Source of the DNA: a virus
Direction: 5' to 3' (one strand)
DNA length: 41,604 nt
IMG/VR virus record: IMGVR_UViG_3300048446_000527
Location: 1-41,604 of that record
Shown here: positions 18,642 through 26,349 of the stretch, piece by piece
Layout of the letters: each line of letters opens with the position of its first letter
Position numbering within the stretch: the first letter of the stretch is position 1
Notes under the pieces: generated by a model
Seen by the model: only the letters and a program-made list of their open reading frames with translations
The model's database searches: none
What the model was told of the DNA's origin: nothing
Made by a program: the position numbers and the translations under genes

Positions 18642-19259
18642 TTATTTAGTTTGTTCAGCCATGATGCACGTCTGTGCTTGATTGAATACTGAGCGTACAC
18701 CTTTGAGCATGGCTAACTTCTTGATGACGCTTGAGCCGAGACTGGTATTTGAGTTAAGCCAGTCTTGAATCTCATTAGGGTGAGGATTGTCTAGCGGTAC
18801 ACGAAAGCACCGATCCTCGAATCGTTTTTCTAGTTTCTCCAGATTGCTAGTGAATGCCAGCAATGCACCCTTGGGTAGGGTATCCATGATGTGAAGGAAC
18901 AAGTCCTGACACTTTCTTGGCAACAAGTCTGCCTCATTGACAATTACAGCAATGTAACCGCCCATTGGCACATAGTTTAGTTGTTGCTTCAGATTCCTGC
19001 ACCAATCGATGTCGATGTCCGCAGCAGATTCCTCAATGATCGAGGTATTTCTGTACGGATCAACAACGAGTTGCCTTGCAAGAAACCGTGCCATACTAGT
19101 CTTACCCACACCAGGAGGACCAGTGAGCAGAACCTTTAAGTTCCTAGACTCATTGTCCTTGATTGCCTGAACAGAACCATTCAGCAACCTAGCCCACTTC
19201 TGTTGAGATTTGCCGAGAAATTCAACAGGTTGTTTAGGGATGTACTCTCGTAAGTCCAT
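18642..19259 (-). CDS. AAA+ ATPase, clamp-loader (RFC small subunit)-like
   Basis: 205 aa. Walker A is L-L-T-G-P-P-G-V-G-K53-T. A Walker B-like strand I-A-V-I-V-N-E-A-D-L-L is followed by a sensor-1 region L-A-F-T-S-N and an arginine-containing F-E-D-R-C-F. This order matches replication-factor-C small subunits and other DNA-associated AAA+ proteins, but the protein is short and lacks the collar domain. It could load a helicase or clamp, or act with the SNF2 gene downstream. The ATG has a textbook AAGGAGG 6 nt upstream. Confidence 0.85.
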   Translation of the reverse strand: MDLREYIPKQPVEFLGKSQQKWARLLNGSVQAIKDNESRNLKVLLTGPPGVGKTSMARFLARQLVVDPYRNTSIIEESAADIDIDWCRNLKQQLNYVPMGGYIAVIVNEADLLPRKCQDLFLHIMDTLPKGALLAFTSNLEKLEKRFEDRCFRVPLDNPHPNEIQDWLNSNTSLGSSVIKKLAMLKGVRSVFNQAQTCIMAEQTK

Positions 19260-19480
19260 GGAGCCTCCTTTTCCTCTTCGACCAGTAAGTAAAGATTACC
19301 AGTCTTGTGAATATAGGTATCCTGCGTGATAGGATGTACCCACCTCGTCTCTGGCAGATCATTGGGCGTTTCGGCACAAGTCTGCTCAGAGGCACGAGTG
19401 AGTTCCATATCAAACATAGGATCATAGATCGATTCGACAGACAACTGACCTCCTGTAAGCGTGGTCAGTTTTACCTGCAT
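19181..19480 (-). CDS. Hypothetical protein, 99 aa
   Basis: Starts at TAATG on the stop of the DUF932 gene, so probably translated by coupling. Its last 26 codons overlap the AAA+ gene in another frame. Residues 45-70 (R-W-V-H-P-I-T-Q-D-T-Y-I-H and N-L-Y-L-L-V-E) look like a small beta-rich unit. No family recognised. Confidence 0.55.
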   Translation of the reverse strand: MQVKLTTLTGGQLSVESIYDPMFDMELTRASEQTCAETPNDLPETRWVHPITQDTYIHKTGNLYLLVEEEKEAPWTYESTSLNNLLNFSANLNRSGLGC

Positions 19481-20406
19481 TACGCAACAGTCGTCTCCTC
19501 GATTAAGTCAACCTCCCTGAGTCGGTTATTGAAACCTGAGAACTCATCGAGGATCATCGTTACTGCACGGGTACGCTCCTGATGTAAGCCACCAACAGCA
19601 CCATGCTTCTTAGCCACCTCAGTGTACGCATTGAGCAAAGCCCAGTAGTCACCACGCAGGAAGTCTACATGACCTGCACCTGTGTAGTAATTGGTACGCC
19701 AAGGACCGAAGGCATCACCACCAGGAATACGTACATGCTTCTCACGATCCGTACCCTGATTGAGCATGATACCCTTACCTGATGCACGAGACAAGATTGT
19801 CTCAAGAAGATCATCGGCATCATTGAGCTTGTACTGATTACCGAATGCAGTGAACTGACCACCATCCAATGGTGTGGACTTGTAGTGTTCGATCCTCATG
19901 TGATCTTTCTCGAACTGAGCACGACAGGTCTTGATCTTATCCTCGACCATTTGTGGAAGCTCGTTGTAGATGTTCTTGGTGTGCTTACGCTCGAACTGCT
20001 CCTCACCAAAGAAGCACATATTGTCACACACGAACACACGATTACCCAGAGCAAACCTAGCCTTGGAGTGCATCGTGTTAGAGTTCCTCAGTCCAATGGT
20101 AGGCTCATAGTCTGAGTACTTGGACTTTAGGCAGATGACACCGAACATAGTGTCCTTGTGTTTCATCTCCTTAGACCAACGATCATTGGCGAAGGTATTG
20201 ATTAGTGAGAACTCCATACGATCCTCACCTTTATCGTCCTTGCTAATCTCCCAGCCATACTTGCCTAGTTGGTGGATACACTCATCAACGAATCGATCAT
20301 GTCGAAGAGGGTAGTGCGTTTCAGTTAGTGGTTGAGGGTCGGGTAGTGCCCTCAGTTTTGGCAGAGAGATAGGCTCTGCACCGCAGTGATTTAGTAATCC
20401 TGGCAT
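19480..20406 (-). CDS. DUF932 phage/plasmid-like protein
   Basis: 308 aa. The overall pattern matches DUF932 (the phage/plasmid-like TIGR03299 type): H-D-R-F-V-D near residue 38, W-E-I-S near 54, a central I-G-L-R-N-S-N-T-M-H-S-K-A-R-F and G-N-R-V-F-V-C-D-N-M-C-F, then a C-terminal half with Y-W-A-L-L-N-A-Y-T. Family members are common on phages and plasmids; their biochemical role is not established. The start has AAAGGA 8 nt upstream. Confidence 0.88.
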   Translation of the reverse strand: MPGLLNHCGAEPISLPKLRALPDPQPLTETHYPLRHDRFVDECIHQLGKYGWEISKDDKGEDRMEFSLINTFANDRWSKEMKHKDTMFGVICLKSKYSDYEPTIGLRNSNTMHSKARFALGNRVFVCDNMCFFGEEQFERKHTKNIYNELPQMVEDKIKTCRAQFEKDHMRIEHYKSTPLDGGQFTAFGNQYKLNDADDLLETILSRASGKGIMLNQGTDREKHVRIPGGDAFGPWRTNYYTGAGHVDFLRGDYWALLNAYTEVAKKHGAVGGLHQERTRAVTMILDEFSGFNNRLREVDLIEETTVA

Positions 20407-20418
20407 TGTTTTTCCTTT

Positions 20419-21123
20419 CTACACAAGAAGCACACGCTCCTTGTATTCATTTAGTGTTTGTTTCTGCTCGGCAGTTGTTTCGCCTGCCTTAGCAGTAGTG
20501 TTAATTCCGATAGATGTGAGATAAGCCTCACGATCTGGTGTACTCAGTAGAGATACCTCCTTGAGGTAGCTCAGGTCTGAGAGGTCAGGGGATAGTTCAC
20601 GCTTCTCTATTAGATCGATAGCATTCCCCTGAAACTCATCCACGACAGCTTTTGCTTCCTTGGCTTGATGTGCCAACAAAGTACGAGCCTCATCAGAGCT
20701 TACAGCATTATCAATCAGTTTGAGTAGAGCCTCTGCTTCTTCGCTTATTCCTGCCCGCTCGATCAAGTTCCAAAGCAGTACGGGGTTTGTCGCTGTGATA
20801 GGAAAGGTTTGCTCGTAGTCGATACCAAGATCAACTGCTGCTTGCCTCTTTGTCTCACTGAATGCGATAGGCTTACGAAGATCGACAACGACCTTACCGC
20901 CACCCTCAGCAGGGAACAGATAACCAGCTTCTACAGGAGAAGTGACTGCGTCTTCCAAGACTGAGCGATCAATAGATATCCGAGCATCCTCGACCATCTC
21001 CTCCGCTTTCTTTTTCATCGCAAGCCCCTGAAGTAGCTTGGTTGCGTTTTCATTATGGAGAGTCTTCCGACGCTTGTGCGTCTTCTTCTTCTCCTCGGTT
21101 GCTTTTTTATTTATACTAAGCAT
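20419..21123 (-). CDS. Hypothetical Lys-rich helical protein, 234 aa
   Basis: Basic N-terminus (K-K-A-T-E-E-K-K-K-T-H-K-R-R-K-T) followed by largely helical, Glu/Ala-rich sequence, suggesting a coiled-coil or DNA-associated scaffold. Not recognised. It overlaps the Gp88-type gene by 13 nt and precedes the DUF932 gene. Confidence 0.65.
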   Translation of the reverse strand: MLSINKKATEEKKKTHKRRKTLHNENATKLLQGLAMKKKAEEMVEDARISIDRSVLEDAVTSPVEAGYLFPAEGGGKVVVDLRKPIAFSETKRQAAVDLGIDYEQTFPITATNPVLLWNLIERAGISEEAEALLKLIDNAVSSDEARTLLAHQAKEAKAVVDEFQGNAIDLIEKRELSPDLSDLSYLKEVSLLSTPDREAYLTSIGINTTAKAGETTAEQKQTLNEYKERVLLV

Positions 21124-21959
21124 GATTGTTTAGTTTTCTGGGTTACAGCCATGACCTCGTTGTATGTGATCATCGCCTTATAATCTATCTCCTTGGACTT
21201 ACCTTTCTTGTTGTAGCCCGTGAAGCCGTTTCGTTTGAGTAGTTGTAACGCTTGTTGTGCGTGACTACCCTTTGGTTGTGAGCCATGTAGCAGGATAGCA
21301 AAGTCACCGCTATCTGGGTTCATGGCAATTGTGTCATCATGATCAATCACAAGTCCTAACTCTTCAGCCTCTTCTTCTGAGTACACGATGTGTGCTTCAT
21401 TGAAGTATGAGTTAAGGTAGTCGAAGTGACCACCACTGCTGACATTGATCACAAAGTTTGGTGCAATCGATTCACCATGGAAGAAGTGAGGAGACTTAGT
21501 GTAGCAATACACCAGCATATCCTTGTGCTTCCATGCGAAGTCGTTGACCGCCATAGCGTACTCCTTGGAGAAGAAGTCGCCTCCGATATGTGGTCGCATG
21601 ATACCCTTGAAACCTGAGATAAACTCAGGCTTGTGCATCACAAGTGACCGCTCAAGTAGATCGACAATCTTGTCACGATCATCGCTTATTGATTTCATGA
21701 GCATAGTATTGTGCCATACTAGCTTACGCAGTGAGGGGTCGACCGCCTCAAGCATCGCAGCATAGCATCTGAACTCACCGAAGTCTTTGATCTTACCTGT
21801 CTTGCGGTTAGCCCGAGACAGACAATCCTTAGCACCTGGGCAAGTATACCCGCTAGCCAACGAGTATGCGTTGACTAGCTTGGATATCTTACTCGAAGGT
21901 CCATGGAACTTCAGCACCTCCTGATCATGATCTATATCTATGTCCATGGTGAGTCCCAT
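21111..21959 (-). CDS. Gp88-family phage protein
   Basis: 282 aa. Recognised by the cysteine-bearing N-terminal segment (S-G-Y-T-C-P-G-A-K-D-C-L-S-R-A) and the core R-P-H-I-G-G-D-F-F-S-K-E-Y followed by Y-C-Y-T-K-S, as in the family named after mycobacteriophage gene product 88. Its function is unknown; it is often found in early regions. The start may instead be the ATG at 21947, since the 21959 start overlaps the previous gene by 22 nt and lacks a clear ribosome site. Confidence 0.8.
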   Translation of the reverse strand: MGLTMDIDIDHDQEVLKFHGPSSKISKLVNAYSLASGYTCPGAKDCLSRANRKTGKIKDFGEFRCYAAMLEAVDPSLRKLVWHNTMLMKSISDDRDKIVDLLERSLVMHKPEFISGFKGIMRPHIGGDFFSKEYAMAVNDFAWKHKDMLVYCYTKSPHFFHGESIAPNFVINVSSGGHFDYLNSYFNEAHIVYSEEEAEELGLVIDHDDTIAMNPDSGDFAILLHGSQPKGSHAQQALQLLKRNGFTGYNKKGKSKEIDYKAMITYNEVMAVTQKTKQSCLV

Positions 21960-22399
21960 GCTGTAAGGGGTGTATCCTTCTCATACTCAGGATGTCCCTT
22001 GAATTTCTCCAAGTGTTCATCACAAGCAGAAGGATTCTTGAGGCGATAGCCTAAGAACTTCACGATAGCTTCCCTTTCTTTCATAAGCCCTAGCTCCTTC
22101 TCCTGAGCTTCAGCCCTACTAAGTTCTCCATCTTCGGAGAGACAAGCATCGTCATCTAAGCTGATGAGCACATCCTTGTATCTCCTTATGGCTTGTATTT
22201 CCCGTGTAGTATCAAGCGTCATGCATAACTCACCTGCCGTGTTCACAGGTTCGTTAGCGGGATTGATTTGATTCTGACGCTCGATGTCCATGTCCGACAT
22301 ATATGACATCTGTATTCCTTTTAGTTGTGCTATGTACTTCTCTGTGGCGTCCACAATCTGTTGGTTCGCCTTTACGAAGCTATTCAATTGGTTAATCAT
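21938..22399 (-). CDS. Hypothetical protein, 153 aa
   Basis: Helical, acidic-polar protein starting in an ATGA overlap with the upstream gene. A GGAGG lies 13 nt before the ATG, farther than usual. Contains I-Q-A-I-R-R-Y-K-D-V-L-I and E-R-E-A-I-V-K-F-L-G-Y-R-L. No family recognised. Confidence 0.65.
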   Translation of the reverse strand: MINQLNSFVKANQQIVDATEKYIAQLKGIQMSYMSDMDIERQNQINPANEPVNTAGELCMTLDTTREIQAIRRYKDVLISLDDDACLSEDGELSRAEAQEKELGLMKEREAIVKFLGYRLKNPSACDEHLEKFKGHPEYEKDTPLTAWDSPWT

Positions 22400-22893
22400 A
22401 ATGACTTAACAGCCTCCAATGCTTTTCCTGGCATAGGAAGGTTACGCTTCCTCATCAGGTGTTTGTTCACCTCAGCCATCATGACCATTTTGTTTTGTAT
22501 ATGATCAAGCTTGCGTTGCTCGTCATGACTCATGCCATCACGAGACACGCAGGACATACCAACAACTCTGCGTTCCCATTGCTTGATGTCCTGCTTGACC
22601 TTCTTATCGTTATGTGAGGCTACTTCTTCGCGTTGCAACACTCTAAAGCCCTCACCATTCATCCCTCGTTCAGTAGTAAAGAAGCCTCTACCCTCTAACA
22701 TCTGAGACACCTGCATCCACATGAATGCAAACTTAGGATCAACAATGCCATGTACTAGCCTAGGCATATCAGCAATCTCCTCAATGATGTGCCATTTAAC
22801 GACCTCACCATAGTCAATTGCATCCTCCAGTTGTTCGAAGACATGCTTCTCTACAGGATATTTACGAGTGGGTAGTAATGTAGACCTACTCAC
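22396..22893 (-). CDS. Hypothetical protein, 165 aa
   Basis: GTG start overlapping the previous stop (GTGA). Mixed alpha/beta composition with W-H-I-I-E-E-I-A-D-M-P and a basic C-terminal helix. Not recognised. Coupling at both ends (GTGA in, ATGA out) places it firmly in the leftward operon. Confidence 0.65.
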   Translation of the reverse strand: MSRSTLLPTRKYPVEKHVFEQLEDAIDYGEVVKWHIIEEIADMPRLVHGIVDPKFAFMWMQVSQMLEGRGFFTTERGMNGEGFRVLQREEVASHNDKKVKQDIKQWERRVVGMSCVSRDGMSHDEQRKLDHIQNKMVMMAEVNKHLMRKRNLPMPGKALEAVKSL

Positions 22894-23474
22894 TTGACGA
22901 CATTAGTTACTACAAACTTACCGAAACGCCCACGCTTCTCAGGACGCCAGTCACCCATACCGATAATTTTCCCGGCAGTCTCCGCAAACTTGATGACATC
23001 ATCCTCATCGATACCATCCACATCGATCAGTAGATTAATAGTGCCTGACCAGCCCACTGGAATCTTAGGACGAGTCCGTGCTATCTTTGCAGTACCTACT
23101 CGACAGATTCTCCTGTCCCTCATATCAGGGTCTTTCTCAAGCTTATCGAACTTAGTGGAGTTCTTGAACTTGATTGCCATATCATCATCCACAAGGATGT
23201 GTATGGATTGAGCACCTTGCTTCGTTTTCTTAGCGGCAGCCAATAACATAGCCTGTAGGTTCTCGGCAGGCATGAATACACCAAGCTTGTCGTCCCAATA
23301 CAGACCTGCTCGCCACTCTATATCCCCCATAAGGGCGTGATCTTCATCGGTCTTGTTGCGTTTCCCTGATACTTTCTTGAGTTCTTTACTGAACTCATTC
23401 AGTGGGTCAGCAGTCTGACCATTGTGTAATAACATGGGAGTAATCCCTTCTACATCTATACTTATTTTTTTCAT
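22890..23474 (-). CDS. Conserved phage protein, P-M-L-L-H-N type
   Basis: 194 aa. A recognisable phage-protein pattern: G-I-T-P-M-L-L-H-N-G near the N-terminus, E-W-R-A-G-L-Y-W-D, P-A-E-N-L-Q-A-M-L-L-A-A-A-K, and a C-terminal G-M-G-D-W-R-P-E-K-R-G-R-F-G-K-F. The glycine-rich end and the opening strand recall RAMP/Cas7-like RNA-binding folds, but that is a guess. The ATG has no Shine-Dalgarno; it is preceded by an A-rich leader and by the pseudoknot array described below. Confidence 0.7.
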   Translation of the reverse strand: MKKISIDVEGITPMLLHNGQTADPLNEFSKELKKVSGKRNKTDEDHALMGDIEWRAGLYWDDKLGVFMPAENLQAMLLAAAKKTKQGAQSIHILVDDDMAIKFKNSTKFDKLEKDPDMRDRRICRVGTAKIARTRPKIPVGWSGTINLLIDVDGIDEDDVIKFAETAGKIIGMGDWRPEKRGRFGKFVVTNVVK

Positions 23475-23569
23475 ATATATTATTGTTTATGTTTGTTAGT
23501 TGGGTGGAACCCTTCCACTCCAGTCTTTTCCCTTCCATGCCTGACCCGACATCGCAGATCCAAGCATTG

Positions 23570-23608
23570 AAATAGTCTGGATTGTTTAACGACTGCCCAG
23601 TCAGTCCC
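23570..23608 (-). repeat. Pseudoknot element R1
   Basis: One of four 39-nt copies. On the minus strand GACTG pairs with CAGTC (S1, loop begins with A), and CTGGG pairs with TCCAG with one G-U (S2). The 9-nt third loop is A-rich. Followed by ATTT as in the other copies. Confidence 0.8.
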
Positions 23609-23673
23609 ATGCCTCGCCTCGCCAGACATCGCCAAAGCCATGCGTGTCCTCGCCATTGCAGGCCTCGCCCCTG

Positions 23674-23712
23674 AAATACTCTAGGTTATTTATAGACTGC
23701 CTAGTCAGTCCC
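23674..23712 (-). repeat. Pseudoknot element R2
   Basis: Aligns to R1 without gaps. S1 GACTG/CAGTC; S2 is CTAGG/CCTAG, a compensated change relative to R1. Third loop TATAAATAA. Confidence 0.82.
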
Positions 23713-23792
23713 TCGCCAAGCCTGTCCTTTATACGCCCCTCCGGTCCGTGCAAATCCTCACCTCACCTACCCAGTCAGCGCAGCGCAAACCT

Positions 23793-23831
23793 AAATAGTC
23801 TGAGTAGTTTTACGACCGCTCAGTCAGTCGA
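23793..23831 (-). repeat. Pseudoknot element R3
   Basis: S1 is GACTG/CGGTC with one G-U on the minus strand (a C-A mismatch on the plus strand, which fixes the strand). S2 is CTGAG/CTCAG, again a compensated change. Third loop GTAAAACTA. Confidence 0.8.
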
Positions 23832-23943
23832 TTGGCTTGTCAAGCAAGGCCTCTCTCCTCACCGCCTTTCCGCTTCACGCCAATCCCTTCAGCTCAGTTC
23901 CGTTCACAGCCATGCCGTTCACCGACTTGCTTCTCCGATCCTT

Positions 23944-23983
23944 AAATACTAGGGGTTGTTTATCGACTGCCCCTACAGTCTCC
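23944..23983 (-). repeat. Pseudoknot element R4
   Basis: S1 GACTG/CAGTC; S2 is AGGGG/CCCCT, extendable by one pair. Third loop GATAAACAA. It is one base longer than the others in plain alignment, but the fold is the same. Confidence 0.78.
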
Positions 23984-24033
23984 TGCCACGCATCGCATTG
24001 CACTGCATCTCCTGTCGGTTGCACGCCATTTAC

Positions 24034-24109
24034 AAAGTGATAGGAAGCCTCGCACCCGAGTGTCGGTGTTGTTTTAGAGTCATCCAAGGGCTAACCACCC
24101 GAGGCTTCC
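24034..24109 (-). other. Long hairpin H1 with 15-nt sequence shared with H2
   Basis: GGAAGCCTCG (24043-24052) pairs with CGAGGCTTCC (24100-24109). An inner stem lies in the loop. The hairpin begins 8 nt after the stop of the 24118 gene on the minus strand. The 15-mer AAAGTGATAGGAAGC at 24034-24048 recurs exactly at 27053-27067. It could be a terminator-like 3' end, but the tail TATCACTTTG is a weak T-tract. Confidence 0.65.
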
Positions 24110-24117
24110 TAAAATTG

Positions 24118-24339
24118 TTACTGCAGTCTACCACCTTTATCCAATACATTACGCACTATAGATGTTTGACCCTTGCGATCAGTTAATTTGCGGTGACGCG
24201 CTGCTTCTTCTGGAGTCATCCAGACAATCATAAAAGTAGTTTTGTCTATCCATACTTTCACGGCTACAGTCTTCTTGGCTTTTTCTTCTTCATGCCTAGC
24301 CATTGATATGGATAATTGTTCTAGAAAGTCATGCTTCAT
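24118..24339 (-). CDS. Hypothetical protein, 73 aa
   Basis: The chosen ATG at 24339 overlaps the upstream stop as ATGA; a TTG further up is unlikely. A basic helical N-terminal half is followed by V-A-V-K-V-W-I-D-K-T-T-F-M-I-V-W-M, probably a beta-hairpin. Not recognised. Hairpin H1 follows its stop codon directly. Confidence 0.6.
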   Translation of the reverse strand: MKHDFLEQLSISMARHEEEKAKKTVAVKVWIDKTTFMIVWMTPEEAARHRKLTDRKGQTSIVRNVLDKGGRLQ

Positions 24340-24524
24340 TTCATTGTTTTGGTTTTCACATACCAAGATGGAGAATCAAATAACTCCTTCCCTCGACTCT
24401 GTGCCCACTTGTTAGCAAAGTCATGAGCACGATCATTTGAGCATCGTGGATATGTTCTGGTGAAACGATAGGTAGGATATTTATCATCCACCTTCTTATA
24501 TAATTCTATGATGATTCTATTCAT
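24336..24524 (-). CDS. Hypothetical protein, 62 aa
   Basis: Begins in an ATGA overlap with the ligase stop and ends in an ATGA overlap with the next gene. Sequence R-I-I-I-E-L-Y-K-K-V-D-D-K-Y-P at the start, W-Y-V-K-T-K at the end. Small basic alpha/beta protein, unknown role. Confidence 0.6.
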   Translation of the reverse strand: MNRIIIELYKKVDDKYPTYRFTRTYPRCSNDRAHDFANKWAQSRGKELFDSPSWYVKTKTMK

Positions 24525-25222
24525 TCCCACCTCGCTTTAATTAATGATTTGTTCTTACCACCCATGTATATGCTGTCTCTATGCTTGAGAACTACGCCCT
24601 CAATGAGGCGATCATCCTTAGCATCAAGTAAGCACGCACTGAATGGATACTTACATCCAGGAACAAGAGCCTCTAGTATACTCTTTCGGTTCTGTTCCTG
24701 TTTATCTGAATTGAAGTATCCCATTTGTTTCTGCCATGGGATATTTGGTATGATTCGTCTGGTATTCTCAGCGATAAATGGATCAACACTAGGCGTGTAG
24801 TTACATACACCTTGATCCTGTATCCAATCCCTGAGAATCTTCAGCCGTTCATGAAATGCGGTGCGCCTAACATCCTTGCCCCTATAGAATAGTATATCAA
24901 AGGGAAAGAACCACTCATGTCCTATACCTGACCTAGGAAGCTTAACAAGCTCCCCATTAACAATTGTATCTCTCCAAGCTGGAGTATCTAAGCGATACCT
25001 CAGTTGGTTGCGCCACTCCGCAAACTTAGTAAGAGGCTTACCATGCTTATTAAGAGCCACGATATCATTATTCATGACACCACAGATACCATGCTGCCCA
25101 TTGAGCTTAGGTTGTACTAAGTACTCATGACCCTTGTCCACGCCCCACAATGAGGCAGGAGAGATTTGCCTACCAATGATCATAGGCGTGATAGGAGGGC
25201 ATGCTTCAATAATCACATTCAT
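24521..25222 (-). CDS. Small ATP-dependent DNA ligase-like nucleotidyltransferase
   Basis: 233 aa. Motif I K39-L-N-G42 carries the lysine that takes AMP. V-N-G-E-L-V-K (motif III-like), W-F-F-P-F-D-I-L-F-Y-R-G-K-D (IIIa), I-E-G-V-V-L-K (IV) and S-L-I-K-A-R-W (V) follow in order. The protein stops just after motif V, so the usual C-terminal OB domain is missing. It may seal nicks with a partner supplying DNA binding; RNA ligase is a less likely reading. The leader is CA-rich without a Shine-Dalgarno. Confidence 0.85.
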   Translation of the reverse strand: MNVIIEACPPITPMIIGRQISPASLWGVDKGHEYLVQPKLNGQHGICGVMNNDIVALNKHGKPLTKFAEWRNQLRYRLDTPAWRDTIVNGELVKLPRSGIGHEWFFPFDILFYRGKDVRRTAFHERLKILRDWIQDQGVCNYTPSVDPFIAENTRRIIPNIPWQKQMGYFNSDKQEQNRKSILEALVPGCKYPFSACLLDAKDDRLIEGVVLKHRDSIYMGGKNKSLIKARWE

Positions 25223-25258
25223 CTGTTTTTCATAATGTGTGTGTGTTTGTAGTGGTGA

Positions 25259-25465
25259 TTAAGATTGCAAGAGTTTGATGTGAGCGAATACGGGCGAATT
25301 TAGATCAAGTTGATTCATCAAGTCATCTTTCCGTTTCATCAATTCAAGGTCTACTTGTTGGCGTTCTAATAGATTCTGTCTGATAGTTAACCATGCATTT
25401 AATGCTTCTTGTTCGATTTTTGATAAGTTCACAGTAGTAATAAGTTCAAGAAATAGTTTTCTCAT
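25259..25465 (-). CDS. Hypothetical helical protein, 68 aa
   Basis: Chosen start ATG 25465 (M-R-K-L-F-L-E-L-I-T) overlaps the previous gene by 20 nt. An upstream GTG/ATG would overlap far more. The rest is helical with E-R-Q-Q-V-D-L-E-L-M-K-R-K-D-D-L, likely a short coiled coil. Unknown function. Confidence 0.6.
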   Translation of the reverse strand: MRKLFLELITTVNLSKIEQEALNAWLTIRQNLLERQQVDLELMKRKDDLMNQLDLNSPVFAHIKLLQS

Positions 25466-25721
25466 TTTGCCACGATGGTGTATGCAATTTAACCTCAAGG
25501 TACTCACCTTCCTTAAACTCTCCAGTTGCTCCCTTTGGTGCACGCATAATAGTAAATGGTGACCACTCGACTGATCTTGTCATCTCTGCCTCATTGTTTC
25601 GTATCGCCTTGATACAAGACCATAGCGTGCCCTGAAAGATAGGCTTACCATTCTCCATCACAAGATGGGACATGGGTATGTGTGTTGCTTCCTTTTGGAA
25701 GTCTTTATCTCCTATATTCAC
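25446..25721 (-). CDS. Hypothetical protein, 91 aa
   Basis: GTG start with AAAGGAA upstream. Contains G-T-L-W-S-C-I-K-A-I-R-N-N-E-A-E and E-Y-L-E-V-K-L-H-T-P near the end; looks like a compact folded domain. Not recognised. Confidence 0.6.
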   Translation of the reverse strand: MNIGDKDFQKEATHIPMSHLVMENGKPIFQGTLWSCIKAIRNNEAEMTRSVEWSPFTIMRAPKGATGEFKEGEYLEVKLHTPSWQNEKTIS

Positions 25722-25734
25722 TAATGTTCCTTTC

Positions 25735-26349
25735 TTATCTTTTCAGTAGTTTATACTCGCTGTTAGTAATGGTGACGGTTGCTTCCTTAAAGCCATGCTC
25801 TGCTGAAGCCTTGCACAGGTTGTAGACATGATGAGACAACAACTCATCACCATCAGCCATTTCCCAATCTCTGTTGAGGTATGCTATTTTAATGGTCATT
25901 TCCTGCAGAATATCTTCAGCTACATTTAACTCAGACTTGTAAAGATGAGTATCCAAGTTACAGATATGCACCCACTTGCCACGATTGTGTTCTGCACGCG
26001 TTGCCCACTTTTTATAACCACCTTTGTGTTTGTGTATTGTAGAGCAGATCAAGGGAAGAATATGAATCTCCTTCATTTCAGGCGGTCCTCCGTATGAGTG
26101 CCTGGAATACGAATGAAGGGTGTCTTCAAGCTCATCCTCATCATCTTCATGTGGGCTATGTGTGAGTGACCAAAAATTGATTCCTACTTCCTCGTGTAGC
26201 TCACGGGCTGCAGTATCCACAAGAGATTCACCCGCCTCCTGATGACCCTTAGGGAATCCCCAATGAGTCTTATGCTCATGGTACAAGAGCACCCTATTGG
26301 TGCTGTAACAATACAGGAATACACCTGCACTTACTGCTTTTTTACTCAT
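25735..26349 (-). CDS. NUDIX hydrolase
   Basis: 204 aa. A perfect Nudix box spans residues 35-57: G35-x5-E41-x7-R49-E50-L-x-E53-E54-x-G56-I. The W-G-F-P-K-G lead-in is typical of diadenosine-tetraphosphate and mRNA-decapping-like (RppH/MutT) enzymes. It hydrolyses a nucleoside diphosphate linked to another group. A pool-sanitising or RNA 5'-end role would fit a phage early gene. The C-terminal 90 residues are extra and unassigned. AAGGAAC lies about 10 nt upstream of the ATG. Confidence 0.93.
   Translation of the reverse strand: MSKKAVSAGVFLYCYSTNRVLLYHEHKTHWGFPKGHQEAGESLVDTAARELHEEVGINFWSLTHSPHEDDEDELEDTLHSYSRHSYGGPPEMKEIHILPLICSTIHKHKGGYKKWATRAEHNRGKWVHICNLDTHLYKSELNVAEDILQEMTIKIAYLNRDWEMADGDELLSHHVYNLCKASAEHGFKEATVTITNSEYKLLKR

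Larger units (their letters stand above)
23475..24117 (-). other. Non-coding leader: pentamer tracts, four pseudoknots and a hairpin
   Basis: A 643-nt stretch with no credible gene. Read on the minus strand it holds, in order: a large hairpin (24043-24109), four pseudoknot elements (23983 down to 23570) set in a five-base periodic GG-rich tract, a GTGGAA/TTCCAC hairpin (23504-23518), and an A/C-rich leader before the 23474 start. Strand choice rests on G-U pairs that form only on the minus strand. It could be a long leader, an independent small-RNA locus, or both. Confidence 0.7.

Noticed and set aside
23570-23983. Four repeats with spacers, considered as a CRISPR array
   Set aside because: Repeats differ at many positions, the gaps between copies vary from 65 to 112 nt and share a five-base period, no cas genes are present, and the variation is compensatory within a stem.
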